Shown: one piece after another, positions 1-14,079 of the stretch
How positions within the stretch are numbered: position 1 is the stretch's first letter
How the letters are laid out: the number at the start of each line of letters is the position of its first letter
Assembly: GCA_963920705.1 (NCBI GenBank)
Contig: OY987225.1
Location: 4,528,334-4,592,333 of the forward strand
DNA length: 64,000 bases
Reading direction: 5' to 3'
Source of the DNA: Odiellus spinosus
Taxonomy: Eukaryota > Arthropoda > Arachnida > Opiliones > Phalangiidae
Position numbers and translations under genes: made by a program
Notes under the pieces: model-generated
The model's input: the letters and a program-made list of their open reading frames with translations, nothing else
Database searches by the model: none
What the model was told of the DNA's origin: nothing

Positions 1-3000
1 TTCATAATTTTTATGTTAATAGCTGGGGCAGCCTCACTTGATTCAGGCAGATCTGTACATTTTTACCATTGCCCTTTAAACCCAATTAAAATTAATTTTT
101 TCATAATTTTTGATGTTAATAGCTTGGGCAGCCTCACTTGATTCAGGCAGATCTCTACATTTTTACCATTGCCCCTTAAACCCAATTAAAATTAATTTTT
201 TCATAATTTTTATGTTAAAAGCTGGGGCAGCCTCACTTGATTCAGTCAGATCTCTACATTTTACCATTGCCCTTTAAACCGAATTAAAATAATTTTTTTC
301 ATAATTTTTGATGTTAATAGCTGGGGCAGCCTCACTTGATTCAGGCAGATCTCTACATTTTTACCATTGCCCTTTAAACCCAATTAAAATTATTTTTTTC
401 ATAATTTTTGATGTTAATAGCTGAGGCAGCCTAACTTGATTCAGTCAGATCTCTACATTTTTACCATTGCCCTTTAAACCCAATTAAAATTAATTTTTTC
501 ACAATTTTTGATGTTAATAGCTGGGGCAGCCTCACTTGATTCAGGCAAATCTCTACATTTTTACCATTGCCCTTTAAACCCAATTAAAATTAATTTTTTC
601 ATAATTTTTGATGTTAATATCTGGGGCAGCTTCACTTGATTCAGGCAGATCTGTACATTTTTACCATTGCCCTTTAAACACAATTAAAATATAAGTTTTC
701 AAAATTTTTATGTTAATAGCTTGGGCAGCCTCACTTGATTCAGGCAGATCTCTACATTTTTACAATTGCCCTTTAAACCCAATTAAAATAAATTTTTTCA
801 CAATTTTTGATGTTAATAACTGAGGCAGCCTCACTTGATTCAGGCAGATCTGTATATTTTTACCATTGCCCTGTAAACCCAATTAAAAAATTTTTTTTTC
901 ATAATTTTTGATGTTAATAGCTGGGGCAGCCTCACTTGATTCAGTCAGATCTCTACATTATTACCATTGCCCTTTCAACCCAATTTATATTAATTTTTTC
1001 ATAATTTTTGATGTTAATAGCTGCGGCAGCGCACTTGATTCAGTCAAATCTCTACATTTTTACCAGTGCCCTTTAATCAAAATTAAACTTAATTTTTTCA
1101 TAATTTTTGATTTTAATAGCTGCGGCAGCCGCATTTGATTCAGTCAGATCTCTACATTTTTACCATTGCCCTTTAAACCCAATTAAAATTAATTTTTCCA
1201 TAATTTTTGATGTTAATAGCTGGGGCAGCCTCACTTGATTCAGTCAGATCTCTACATTTTTACCATTGCCGTTTCAACCCAATTTATATTAATTTTTTCA
1301 TAATTTTTGATGTTAATAGCTGCGGCAGCCGCACTTGATTCAGTCAAATCTCGACATTTTTACCAGTGCCCTTTAATCCCAATTAAACTTAATTTTTTCA
1401 TAATTTTTGATTTTAATAGCTGCGGCAGCCGCACTTGATTCAGTCAAATCTCTACATTTTTACCAGTGCCCTTTAATCCCAATTAAAATTAATGTTTTCA
1501 TAATTTTTGATGTTAATAGCTGCGGCAGCCGAACTTGATTTAGGCAGTTCTCTACATTTTTACCATTGTCCTTTAAACCAAATTAAAATTAATTTTTTCA
1601 CAATTTTCGATGTTAATAGCTGGGGCAGCCTCACTTGATTCAGTCAGATCTCTACATTTTACCATTGCCCTTTAAGCCCAATTAAAATAATTTTTTTCAT
1701 AATTTTTGATGTTAATAGCTGGGGCAGCCTCACTTGATTCAGGCAGATCTCTACATTTTTACCATTGCCCTTTAAACCCAATTAAAATTATTTTTTTCAT
1801 AATTTTTGATGTTAATAGCTGGGGCAGCCTCACTTGATTCAGTCAGATCTCTACATTTTTACCATTGCCCTTTAAACCCAATTAAAATTAATTTTTTCAC
1901 AATTTTTGATGTCAATAGCTGAGGCAGCCTAACTTGATTCAGTCAGATCTCTACATTTTTACCATTGCCCTTTAAACCCAATTAAAATTAATTTTTTCAC
2001 AATTTTTGATGTTAATAGCTGGGGCAGCCTCACTTGATTCAGGCAAATCTCTACATTTTTACCATTGCCCATTAAACCCAATTAAAATTAATTTTTTCAT
2101 AATTTTTGATGTTAATATCTGGGGCAGCTTCACTTGATTCAGGCAGATCTGTACATTTTTACCATTGCCCTTTAAACACAATTAAAATATAAATTTTCAA
2201 AATTTTTATGTTAATAGCTTGGGCAGCCTCACTTGATTCAGGCAGATCTCTACATTTTTACCATTGCCCTTTAAACCCAATTAAAATGAATTCTTTCATA
2301 ATTTTTATGTTAAAAGCTGGGGCAGCCTCACTTGATTCAGTCAGATCTCTACATTTTTACATTGCCCTTTAAACCCAATTAAAATAATTTTTTTCATAAT
2401 TTTTGATGTTAATAGCTGGGGCAGCCTCACTTGATTCAGGCAGATCTCTACATTTTTACAATTGCCCTTTAAAACCAATTAAAATAAATTTTTTGATAAT
2501 TTTTATGTTAATAGCTGGGGCAGCCTCACTTGATTCAGGCAGATCTGTACATTTTTACCATTGCCCTTTAAACCCAATTAAAATTAATTTTTCCATAATT
2601 TTTGATGTTAATAGCTAAGGCAGCCTCACTTGATTCAGTCAGATCTGTACATTTTTACCATTGCCCTGTAAACCCAATTAAAAATTATTTTTTTTCATAA
2701 TTTTTGATGTTAATAGCTGGGGCAGCCTCACTTGATTCAGTCAGATCTCTACATTATTACCATTGCCCTTTCAACCCAATTTATATTAATTTTTTCATAA
2801 TTTTTGATTTTAATAGCTGCGGCAGCCGCACTTGATTCAGTCAGATCTCTACATTTTTACCATTGCCCTTTAAACCCAATTAAAATTAATTTTTTCATAA
2901 TTTTTGATGTTAATATCTGGGGCAGCTTCACTTGATTCAGGCAGATCTGTACATTTTTACCATTGCCCTTTAAACACAATTAAAATATAAATTTTCAAAA

Positions 3001-6000
3001 TTTTTATGTTAATAGCTTGGGCAGCCTCACTTGATTCAGGCAGATCTTTACATTTTTACCATTGCCCTTTAAACCCAATTAAAATTAATTTTTTCATAAT
3101 TTTTATGTTAAAAGCTGGGGCAGCCTCACTTGATCTCTACATTTTTACAATTGCCCATTAAAACCAATTAAAATAAATTTTTTCATAATTTTATGTTAAT
3201 AGCTGGGGCAGCCTCACTTGATTCAGGCAGATCTGTACATTTTTACCATTGCCCTTTAAACCCAATTAAAATTAATTTTTCCATAATTTTTGATGTTAAT
3301 AGCTGGGGCAGCCTCACTTGATTCAGTCAGATCTCTACATTTTTACCATTGCCCTTTCAACCCAATTTATATTAATTTTTTCATAATTTTTGATGTTAAT
3401 AGCTGCGGCAGCCGCACTTGATTCAGTCAAATCTCGACATTTTTACCAGTGCCCTTTAATCCCAATTAAACTTAATTTTTTCATAATTTTTGATTTTAAT
3501 AGCTGCGGCAGCCGCACTTGATTCAGTCAAATCTCTACATTTTTACCAGTGCCCTTTAATCCCAATTAAAATTAATGTTTTCATAATTTTTGATGTTAAT
3601 AGCTGCGGCAGCCGAACTTGATTTAGGCAGTTCTCTACATTTTTACCATTGTCCTTTAAACCAAATTAAAATTAATTTTTTCACAATTTTCGATGTTAAT
3701 AGCTGGGGCAGCCTCACTTGATTCAGTCAGATCTCTACATTTTACCATTGCCCTTTAAGCCCAATTAAAATAATTTTTTTCATAATTTTTGATGTTAATA
3801 GCTGGGGCAGCCTCACTTGATTCAGGCAGATCTCTACATTTTTACCATTGCCCTTTAAACCCAATTAAAATTATTTTTTTCATAATTTTTGATGTTAATA
3901 GCTGGGGCAGCCTCACTTGATTCAGTCAGATCTCTACATTTTTACCATTGCCCTTTAAACCCAATTAAAATTAATTTTTTCACAATTTTTGATGTCAATA
4001 GCTGAGGCAGCCTAACTTGATTCAGTCAGATCTCTACATTTTTACCATTGCCCTTTAAACCCAATTAAAATAAATTTTTTCACAATTTTTGATGTTAATA
4101 GCTGGGGCAGCCTCACTTGATTCAGGCAAATCTCTACATTTTTACCATTGCCCTTTAAACCCAATTAAAATTAATTTTTTCATAATTTTTGATGTTAATA
4201 TCTGGGGCAGCTTCACTTGATTCAGGCAGATCTGTACATTTTTACCATTGCCCTTTAAACACAATTAAAATATAAATTTTCAAAATTTTTATGTTAATAG
4301 CTTGGGCAGCCTCACTTGATTCAGGCAGATTTCTACATTTTTACCATTGCCCTTTAAACCCAATTAAAATTAATTTTTTCATAATTTTTATGTTAAAAGC
4401 TGGGGCAGCCTCACTTGATTCAGTCAGATCTCTACATTTTTACATTGCCCTTTAAACCCAATTAAAATAATTTTTTTCATAATTTTTGATGTTAATAGCT
4501 GGGGCAGCCTCACTTGATTCAGGCAGATCTCTACATTTTTACCATTGCCCTTTAAACCCAATTAAAATTATTTTTTTCATAATTTTTGATGTTAATAGCT
4601 GGGGCAGCCTCACTTGATTCAGTCAGATCTCTACATTTTTACCATTGCCCTTTAAACCCAATTAAAATTAATTTTTTCACAATTTTTGATGTTAATAGCT
4701 GGGGCAGCCTCACTTGATTCAGGCAAATCTCTACATTTTTACCATTGCCCTTTAAACCCAATTAAAATTAATTTTTTCATAATTTTTGATGTTAATATCT
4801 GGGGCAGCTTCACTTGATTCAGGCAGATCTGTACATTTTTACCATTGCCTTTAAACACAATTAAAATAAAAATTTTCATAATTTTTGATGTTAATAGCTG
4901 GGGCAGCCTCACTTGATTCAGGCAGATCTCTACATTTTTACGATTGCCCTTTAAAACCAATTAAAATAAATTTTTTCATAATTTTTATGTTAATAGCTGG
5001 GGCAGCCTCACTTGATTCAGGCAGATCTGTACATTTTTACCATTGCCCTGTAAACCCAATTAAAATTAATTTTTCATAATTTTTGATGTTAATAGCTAAA
5101 GCAGCCTCACTTGATTCAGTCAGATCTCTACATTTTTACCATTGCCATTTCAACCCAATTTATATTAATTTTTTCATAATTTTTGATGTTAATAGCTGCG
5201 GCAGCCGCACTTGATTCAGTCAAATCTCTACATTTTTACCAGTGCCCTTTAATCCCAATTAAAATTTATGTTTTCATAATTTTTGATGTTAATAGCTGCG
5301 GCAGCCGAACTTGATTTAGGCAGTTCTCTACATTTTTACCATTGCCCTTTAAACCAAATTAAAATTAATTTTTTCACAATTTTTGATGTAAATAGCTGGG
5401 GCAGCCTCACTTGATTCAGTCAGATCTCTACATTTTTACCATTGCCCTTTAAACTCAATTAAAATTAATTTTTGATGTTAATATCTGGGGCAGCCTCACT
5501 TGATTCAGGCAGATCTGTACATTTTTACCATTGCCCTTTAAACCCAATTAAAATAATTTTTTTCATAATTTTTGATGTTAATAGCTGGGGCAGCCTCACT
5601 TGATTCAGGCAGATCTCTACATTTTTACCATTGCCCTTTAAACCCAATTAAAATTAATTTTTTCATAATTTTTGATGTTAATAGCTGGGGCAGCCTCACT
5701 TGATTCAGGCAAATCTCTACATTTTTACCATTGCCCTTTAAACCCAATTAAAATTAATTTTTTCATAATTTATGATGTTAATATCTGGGGCAGCTTCACT
5801 TGATTCAGGCAGATCTGTACATTTTTACCATTGCCCTTTAAACACAATTAAAATATAAATTTTCAAAATTTTTATGTTAATAGCTTGGGCAGCCTCACTT
5901 GATTCAGGCAGATCTCTACATTTTTACCATTGCCCTTTAAACCCAATTAAAATTAATTTTTTCACAATTTTTGATGTAAATAGCTGGGGCAGCCTCACTT

Positions 6001-9000
6001 GATTCAAGCAGATCTCTACATTTTTACCATTGCCCTTTAAACCCAATTAAAATTATTTTTTTTATAATTTTTGATGTTAATATCTGGGGCAGCCTCACTT
6101 AATTCAGGCAGATCTCTACATTTTTACCATTGCCCTTTAAACACAATTAAAATAAAAAATTTCTTAATTTTTATGTTAAGAGCTGGGGCAGCCTCACTTG
6201 ATTCAGGCAGATCTCTACATTTTTACCATTGCCCTTTAAACCCAATTAAAATTAATTTTTTCATAATTTTTATGTTAAAAGCTGGGGCAGCCTCACTTAA
6301 TGATTCAGTCAGATCTCTACATTTTACCATTGCCCTTTAAACCCAATTAAAATAAATTTTTTCATAATTTTTGATGTTAATAGCTGGGGCAGCCTCACTT
6401 GATTCAGGCAGATATCTACATTTTTACCATTGCCCTTCAAACTCAATTAAAATTAGTTTTTTCATAATTTTTGATGTTAATAGCTGGGGCAGCCTCACTT
6501 GATTCAGCCAGATCTCTAAATTTTTATCATTGCCCTTTAAACCCAATTAAAATTATTTTTTTTATAATTTTTGATGTTAATATCTGGGGCAGCCTCACTT
6601 AATTCAGGCAGATCTCTACATTTTTACCATTGCCCTTTAAACCCAATTAAAATTAATTTTTTCACAATATTTGATGTTAATAGCTGGGGCAGCCTCACTT
6701 GATTCAGTCAGATCTCTACATTTTTACCATTGCCCTTTAAACTCAATTAAAATTAATTTTTGATGTTAATATCTGGGGCAGCCTCACTTGATTCAGGCAG
6801 ATCTGTACATTTTTACCATTGCCCTTTAAACCCAATTAAAATAATTTTTTTCATAATTTTTGATGTTAATATCTGGGGCAGCTTCACTGGATTCAGGCAG
6901 ATCTGTACATTTTTACCATTGCCCTTTAAACACAATTAAAATTATTTTTTTCATAATTTTTGATGTTAATAGCTGGGGCAGCCTCACTTGATTCAGGCAA
7001 ATCTCTACATTTTTACCATTGCCCTTTAAACCCAATTAAAATTAATTTTTTCATAATTTTTGATGTTAATATCTGGGGCAGCTTCACTTGATTCAGGCAG
7101 ATCTGTACATTTTTACCATTGCCCTTTAAACACAATTAAAATATAAATTTTCAAAATTTTTATGCTAATAGCTTGGGCAGCCTCACTTGATTCAGGCAGA
7201 TCTCTACATTTTTACCATTGCCCTTTAAACCCAATTAAAATTAATTTTTTTCACAATGTTAAAAGCTGGGGCAGCCTCACTTGATTCAGTCAGATCTCTA
7301 CATTTTACCATTGCCCTTTAAACCCAATTAAAATAATTTATTTCATAATTTTTGATGTTAATAGCTGGGGCAGCCTCACTTGATTCAGGCAGATCTCTAC
7401 ATTTTTACCATTGCCCTTTAAACCCAATTAAAATTAATTTTTTTCACAATTTTTGATGTTAATAGCTGGGGCAGCCTCACTTGATTCAGGCAAATCTCTA
7501 CATTTTTACCATTGCCCTTTAAACCCAATTAAAATTAATTTTTTCATAACTTTTGATGTTAATATCTGGGGCAGCTTCACTTGATTCAGGCAGATCTGTA
7601 CATTTTTACCATTGCCCTTTAAACACAATTAAAATATAAATTTTCAAAATTTTTATGTTAATAGCTTGGGCAGCCTCACTTGATTCAGGCAGATCTCTAC
7701 ATTTTTACCATTGCCCTTTAAACCCAATTAAAATTAATTTTTTCATAATTTTTATGTTAAAAGCTGGGGCAGCCTCACTTGATTCAGTCAGATCTCTACA
7801 TTTTACCATTGCCCTTTAAACCCAATTAAAATAATTTATTTCATAATTTTTGATGTTAATAGCTGGGGCAGCCTCACTTGATTCAGGCAGATCTCTACAT
7901 TTTTACCATTGCCCTTTAAACCCAATTAAAATTAATTTTTTCATAATTTTAGATGTTTATATCTGGGGCAGCTTCACTTGATTCAGGCAGATCTGTACAT
8001 TTTTACCATTGCCCTTTAAACACAATTAAAATATAAATTTTCAAAATTTTTATGTTAATAGCTTGGGCAGCCTCACTTGATTCAGGCAGATCTCTACATT
8101 TTTACCATTGCCCTTTAAACCCAATTAAAATTAATTTTTTCATAATTTTTATGTTAAAAGCTGGGGCAGCCTCACTTGATCTCTACATTTTTACAATTGC
8201 CCTTTAAAACCAATTAAAATAAATTTTTTCATAATTTTTATGTTAATAGCTGGGGCAGCCTCACTTGATTCAGGCAGATCTGTACATTTTTACCATTGCC
8301 CTTTAAACCCAATTAAAATTAATTTTTCCATAATTTTTGATGTTAATAGCTGGGGCAGCCTCACTTGATTCAGTCAGATCTCTACATTTTTACCATTGCC
8401 CTTTCAACCCAAATTATATTAATTTTTTCATAATTTTTGATGTTAATAGCTGCGGCAGCTGCACTTGATTCAGTCAAATCTCTACATTTTTACCAGTGCC
8501 CTTTAATCCCAATTAAACTTAATTTTTTCATAATTTTTGATTTTAATAGCTGCGGCAGCCGCACTTGATTCAGTTAAATCTCTACATTTTTACCAGTGCC
8601 CTTTAATCCCAATTAAAATTAATGTTTTCATAATTTTTGATGTTAATAGCTGCGGCAGCCGAACTTGATTTAGGCAGTTCTCTACATTTTTACCAATGTC
8701 CTTTAAACCAAATTAAAATTAATTTTTTCACAATTTTTATGTTAATAGCTGGGGCAGCCTCACTTGATTCAGTCAGATCTCTACATTTTTACCATTGCCC
8801 TTTAAACCCAATTAAAATTATTTTTTTCATAATTTTTGATGTTAATAGCTGGGGCAGCCTCACTTGATTCAGTCAGATCTCTACATTTTTACCATTGCCC
8901 TTTCAACCCAATTTATATTAATTTTTTCATAATTTTTGATGTTAATAGCTGCGGCAGCCGCACTTGATTCAGTCAAATCTCTACATTTTTACCAGTGCCC

Positions 9001-9329
9001 TTTAATCCCAATTAAACTTAATTTTTTCATAATTTTTGATTTTAATAGCTGCGGCAGCCGCACTTGATTCAGTCAAATCTCTACATTTTTACCAGTGCCC
9101 TTTAATCCCAATTAAAATTATTTTTTTCATAATTTTTGATGTTAATAGCTTGGGCAGCCTCACTTGATTCAGGCAGATCTCTACATTTTTACCATTGCCC
9201 TTTAAACCCAATTAAAATTAATTTTTTCATAATTTTTATGTTAAAAGCTGGGGCAGCCTCACTTGATTCAGTCAGATCTCTACATTTTACCATTGCCCTT
9301 TAAACCCAATTAAAATATTTTTTTTCATA

Positions 9330-11385
9330 ATTTTTGATGTTAATAGCTGGGGCAGCCTCACTTGATTCAGGCAGATCTCTACATTTTTACAATTGCCCTT
9401 TAAACCCAATTAAAATAAATTTTTTCATAATTTTTATGTTAATAGCTGGAGCAGCCTCACTTGATTCAGGCAAATATCTACATTTTTACCAGTGCCCTTT
9501 AATCCCAATTAAAATTAATGTTTTCATAATTTTTGATGTTAATAGCTGCGGCAGCCGAACTTGATTTAGGCAGTTCTCTACATTTTTACCATTGTCCTTT
9601 AAACCAAATTAAAATTAATTTTTTCACAATTTTTATGTTAATAGCTGGGGCAGCCTCACTTGATTCAGTCAGATCTCTACATTTTTACCATTGCCCTTTA
9701 AACCCAATTAAAATTAATTTTTTCATAATTTTTATGTTAAAAGCTGGGGCAGCCTCACTTGATCTCTACATTTTTACAATTGCCCTTTAAAACCAATTAA
9801 AATAAATTTTTTCATAATTTTTATGTTAATAGCTGGGGCAGCCTCACTTGATTCAGGCAGATCTGTACATTTTTACCATTGCCCTTTAAACCCAATTAAA
9901 ATTAATTTTTCCATAATTTTTGATGTTAATAGCTGGGGCAGCCTCACTTGATTCAGTCAGATCTCTACATTTTTACCATTGCCCTTTCAACCCAAATTAT
10001 ATTAATTTTTTCATAATTTTTGATGTTAATAGCTGCGGCAGCTGCACTTGATTCAGTCAAATCTCTACATTTTTACCAGTGCCCTTTAATCCCAATTAAA
10101 ATTAATTTTTTCACAATTTTTGATGTTAATAGCTGGGGCAGCCTCACTTGATTCAGTCAGATCTCTACATTTTTACCATTGCCCTTTAAACCCAATTAAA
10201 ATTAATTTTTTCACAATTTTTCATTTTAATAGCTGCGGCAGCCGCACTTGATTCAGTCAAATCTCTACATTTTTACCAGTGCCCTTTAATCCCAATTAAA
10301 ATTTATGTTTTCATAATTTTTGATTTTAATAGCTGCGGCAGCCGCACTTGATTCAGTCAAATCTCTACATTTTTACCAGTGCCCTTTAATCCCAATTAAA
10401 ATTAATGTTTTCATAATTTTTGATGTTAATAGCTGCGGCAGCCGAACTTGATTTAGGCAGTTCTCTACATTTTTACCATTGTCCTTTAAACCAAATTAAA
10501 ATTAATTTTTTCACAATTTTTATGTTAATAGCTGGGGCAGCCTCACTTGATTCAGTCAGATCTCTACATTTTTACCATTGCCCTTTAAACCCAATTAAAA
10601 TTAATTTTTCCATAATTTTTGATGTTAATAGCTGGGGCAGCCTCACTTGATTCAGGCAGATCTCTACATTTTTACAATTGCCCTTTAAACCCAATTAAAA
10701 TAAATTTTTTCATAATTTTTATGTTAATAGCTGGAGCAGCCTCACTTGATTCAGGCAAATATCTACATTTTTACCAGTGCCCTTTAATCCCAATTAAAAT
10801 TAATGTTTTCATAATTTTTGATGTTAATAGCTGCGGCAGCCGAACTTGATTTAGGCAGTTCTCTACATTTTTACCATTGTCCTTTAAACCAAATTAAAAT
10901 TAATTTTTTCACAATTTTTATGTTAATAGCTGGGGCAGCCTCACTTGATTCAGTCAGATCTCTACATTTTTACCATTGCCCTTTAAACCCAATTAAAATT
11001 AATTTTTTCATAATTTTTATGTTAAAAGTTGGGGCAGCCTCACTTGATCTCTACATTTTTACAATTGCCCTTTAAAACCAATTAAAATAAATTTTTTCAT
11101 AATTTTTATGTTAATAGCTGGGGCAGCCTCACTTGATTCAGGCAGATCTGTACATTTTTACCATTGCCCTTTAAACCCAATTAAAATTAATTTTTCCATA
11201 ATTTTTGATGTTAATAGCTGGGGCAGCCTCACTTGATTCAGTCAGATCTCTACATTTTTACCATTGCCCTTTCAACCCAAATTATATTAATTTTTTCATA
11301 ATTTTTGATGTTAATAGCTGCGGCAGCTGCACTTGATTCAGTCAAATCTCTACATTTTTACCAGTGCCCTTTAATCCCAATTAAA
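9330..11385 (+). repeat. Local duplication in block A, offset 1,285 bp (about 13 monomers)
   Basis: The run starting near 9,334 recurs at 10,619 and the run at 9,533 recurs at 10,818 with the same variants (ggagcagcctcac, gcaaatatctac, tttaggcagttc). The match extends to roughly 10,100 and 11,385. Block B lacks this duplication. Confidence 0.8.
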
Positions 11386-14079
11386 CTTAATTTTTTCATA
11401 ATTTTTGATTTTAATAGCTGCGGCAGCCGCACTTGATTCAGTCAAATCTCTACATTTTTACCAGTGCCCTTTAATCCCAATTAAAATTAATGTTTTCATA
11501 ATTTTTGATGTTAATAGCTGCGGCAGCCGAACTTGATTTAGGCAGTTCTCTACATTTTTACCATTGTCCTTTAAACCAAATTAAAATTAATTTTTTCACA
11601 ATTTTTATGTTAATAGCTGGGGCAGCCTCACTTGATTCAGTCAGATCTCTACATTTTTACCATTGCCCTTTAAACCCAATTAAAATTAATTTTTTCATAA
11701 TTTTTATGTTAATAGCTGGGGCAGCCTCACTTGATTCAGGCAGATCTGTACATTTTTACCATTGCCCTTTAAACCCAATTAAAATTAATTTTTCCATAAT
11801 TTTTGATGTTAATAGCTGGGGCAGCCTCACTTGATTCAGTCAGATCTCTACATTTTTACCATTGCCCTTTCAACCCAAATTATATTAATTTTTTCATAAT
11901 TTTTGATGTTAATAGCTGCGGCAGCTGCACTTGATTCAGTCAAATCTCTACATTTTTACCAGTGCCCTTTAATCCCAATTAAACTTAATTTTTTCATAAT
12001 TTTTGATTTTAATAGCTGCGGCAGCCGCACTTGATTCAGTCAAATCTCTACATTTTTACCAGTGCCCTTTAATCCCAATTAAAATTAATGTTTTCATAAT
12101 TTTTGATGTTAATAGCTGCGGCAGCCGAACTTGATTTAGGCAGTTCTCTACATTTTTACCATTGTCCTTTAAACCAAATTAAAATTAATTTTTTCACAAT
12201 TTTTATGTTAATAGCTGGGGCAGCCTCACTTGATTCAGTCAGATCTCTACATTTTTACCATTGCCCTTTAAACCCAATTAAAATTATTTTTTTCATAATT
12301 TTTGATGTTAATAGCTGCGGCAGCCGCACTTGATTCAGTCAAATCTCTACATTTTTACCAGTGCCCTTTAATCCCAATTAAACTTAATTTTTTCATAATT
12401 TTTGATTTTAATAGCTGCGGCAGCCGCACTTGATTCAGTCAAATCTCTACATTTTTACCAGTGCCCTTTAATCCCAATTAAAATTAATTTTTTCATAATT
12501 TTTATGTTAAAAGCTGGGGCAGCCTCACTTGATTCAGTCAGATCTCTACATTTTACCATTGCCCTTTAAACCCAATTAAAATAATTTTTTTCATAATTTT
12601 TGATGTTAATAGCTGGGGCAGCCTCACTTGATTCAGGCAAATCTCTACATTTTTACAGTTGTCCTTTAAACCCAATTAAAATAAATTTTTTCATAATTTT
12701 TATGTTAATAGCTGGAGCAGCCTCACTTGATTCAGGCAAATCTCTACATTTTTACCAGTGCCCTTTAATCCCAATTAAAATTAATGTTTTCATAATTTTT
12801 GATGTTAATAGCTGCGGCAGCCGAACTTGATTTAGGCAGTTCTCTACATTTTTACCATTGTCCTTTAAACCAAATTAAAATTAATTTTTTCACAATTTTT
12901 ATGTTAATAGCTGGGGCAGCCTCACTTGATTCAGTCAGATCTCTACATTTTACCATTGCCCTTTAAACCCAATTAAAATTATTTTTTTCATAATTTTTGA
13001 TGTTAATATCTGGGGCAGCCTCACTTAATTCAGGCAGATCTCTACATTTTTACCATTGCCCTTTAAACACAATTAAAATAAAAAATTTCATAATTTTTAT
13101 GTTAATAGCTGGGGCAGCCTCACTTGATTCAGGCAGATCTCTACATTTTTACCATTGCCCTTTAAACCCAATTAAAATAATTTTTTTCATAATTTTTATG
13201 TTAATAGCTGGGGCAGCCTCACTTGATTCAGGCAGATCTGTACATTTTTACCATTGCCCTTTAAACCCAATTAAAATTAATTTTTTCATAATTTTTGATG
13301 TTAATAGCTGGGGCAGCCTCACTTGATTCAGTCAGATCTCTACATTTTTACCATTGCCCTTTCAACCCAATTTATATTAATTTTTTCATAATTTTTGATG
13401 TTAACAGCTGCGGCAGCCACACTTGATTCAGTCAAATCTCTACATTTTAACCAGTGCCCTTTAATCCCAATTAAACTTAATTTTTTCATAATTTTTGATT
13501 TTAATAGCTGCGGCAGCCGCACTTGATTCAGTCAAATCTCTTCATTTTTACCAGTGCCCTTTAATCCCAATTAAAATTAATTTTTTCATAATTTTTTATG
13601 TTAATAGCTGGGGCAGCCTCACTTGATTCAGGCAGATCTCTACATTTTTACAATTGCCCTTTAAACCCAATTAAAATAAATTTTTTCATAATTTTTATGT
13701 TAATAGCTGGGGCAGCCTACTTGATTCAGGCAGATCTGTACATTTTTACCATTGCCCTTTAAACCCAATTAAAATTATTTTTTTCATAATTTTTGATGTT
13801 AATATCTGGGGCAGCCTCACTTAATTCAGGCAGATCTCTACATTTTTACCATTGCCCTTTAAACACAATTAAAATAAAAAATTCATAATTTTTATGTTAA
13901 TAGCTGGGGCAGCCTCACTTGATTCAGGCAGATCTCTACATTTTTACCATTGTCCTTTAAACCCAATTAAAATAAATTTTTTCATAATTTTTATGTTAAT
14001 AGCTGGGGCAGCCTCACTTGATTCAGGCAGATCTGTACATTTTTACCATTGCCCTTTAAACCCAATTAAAATTAATTTT

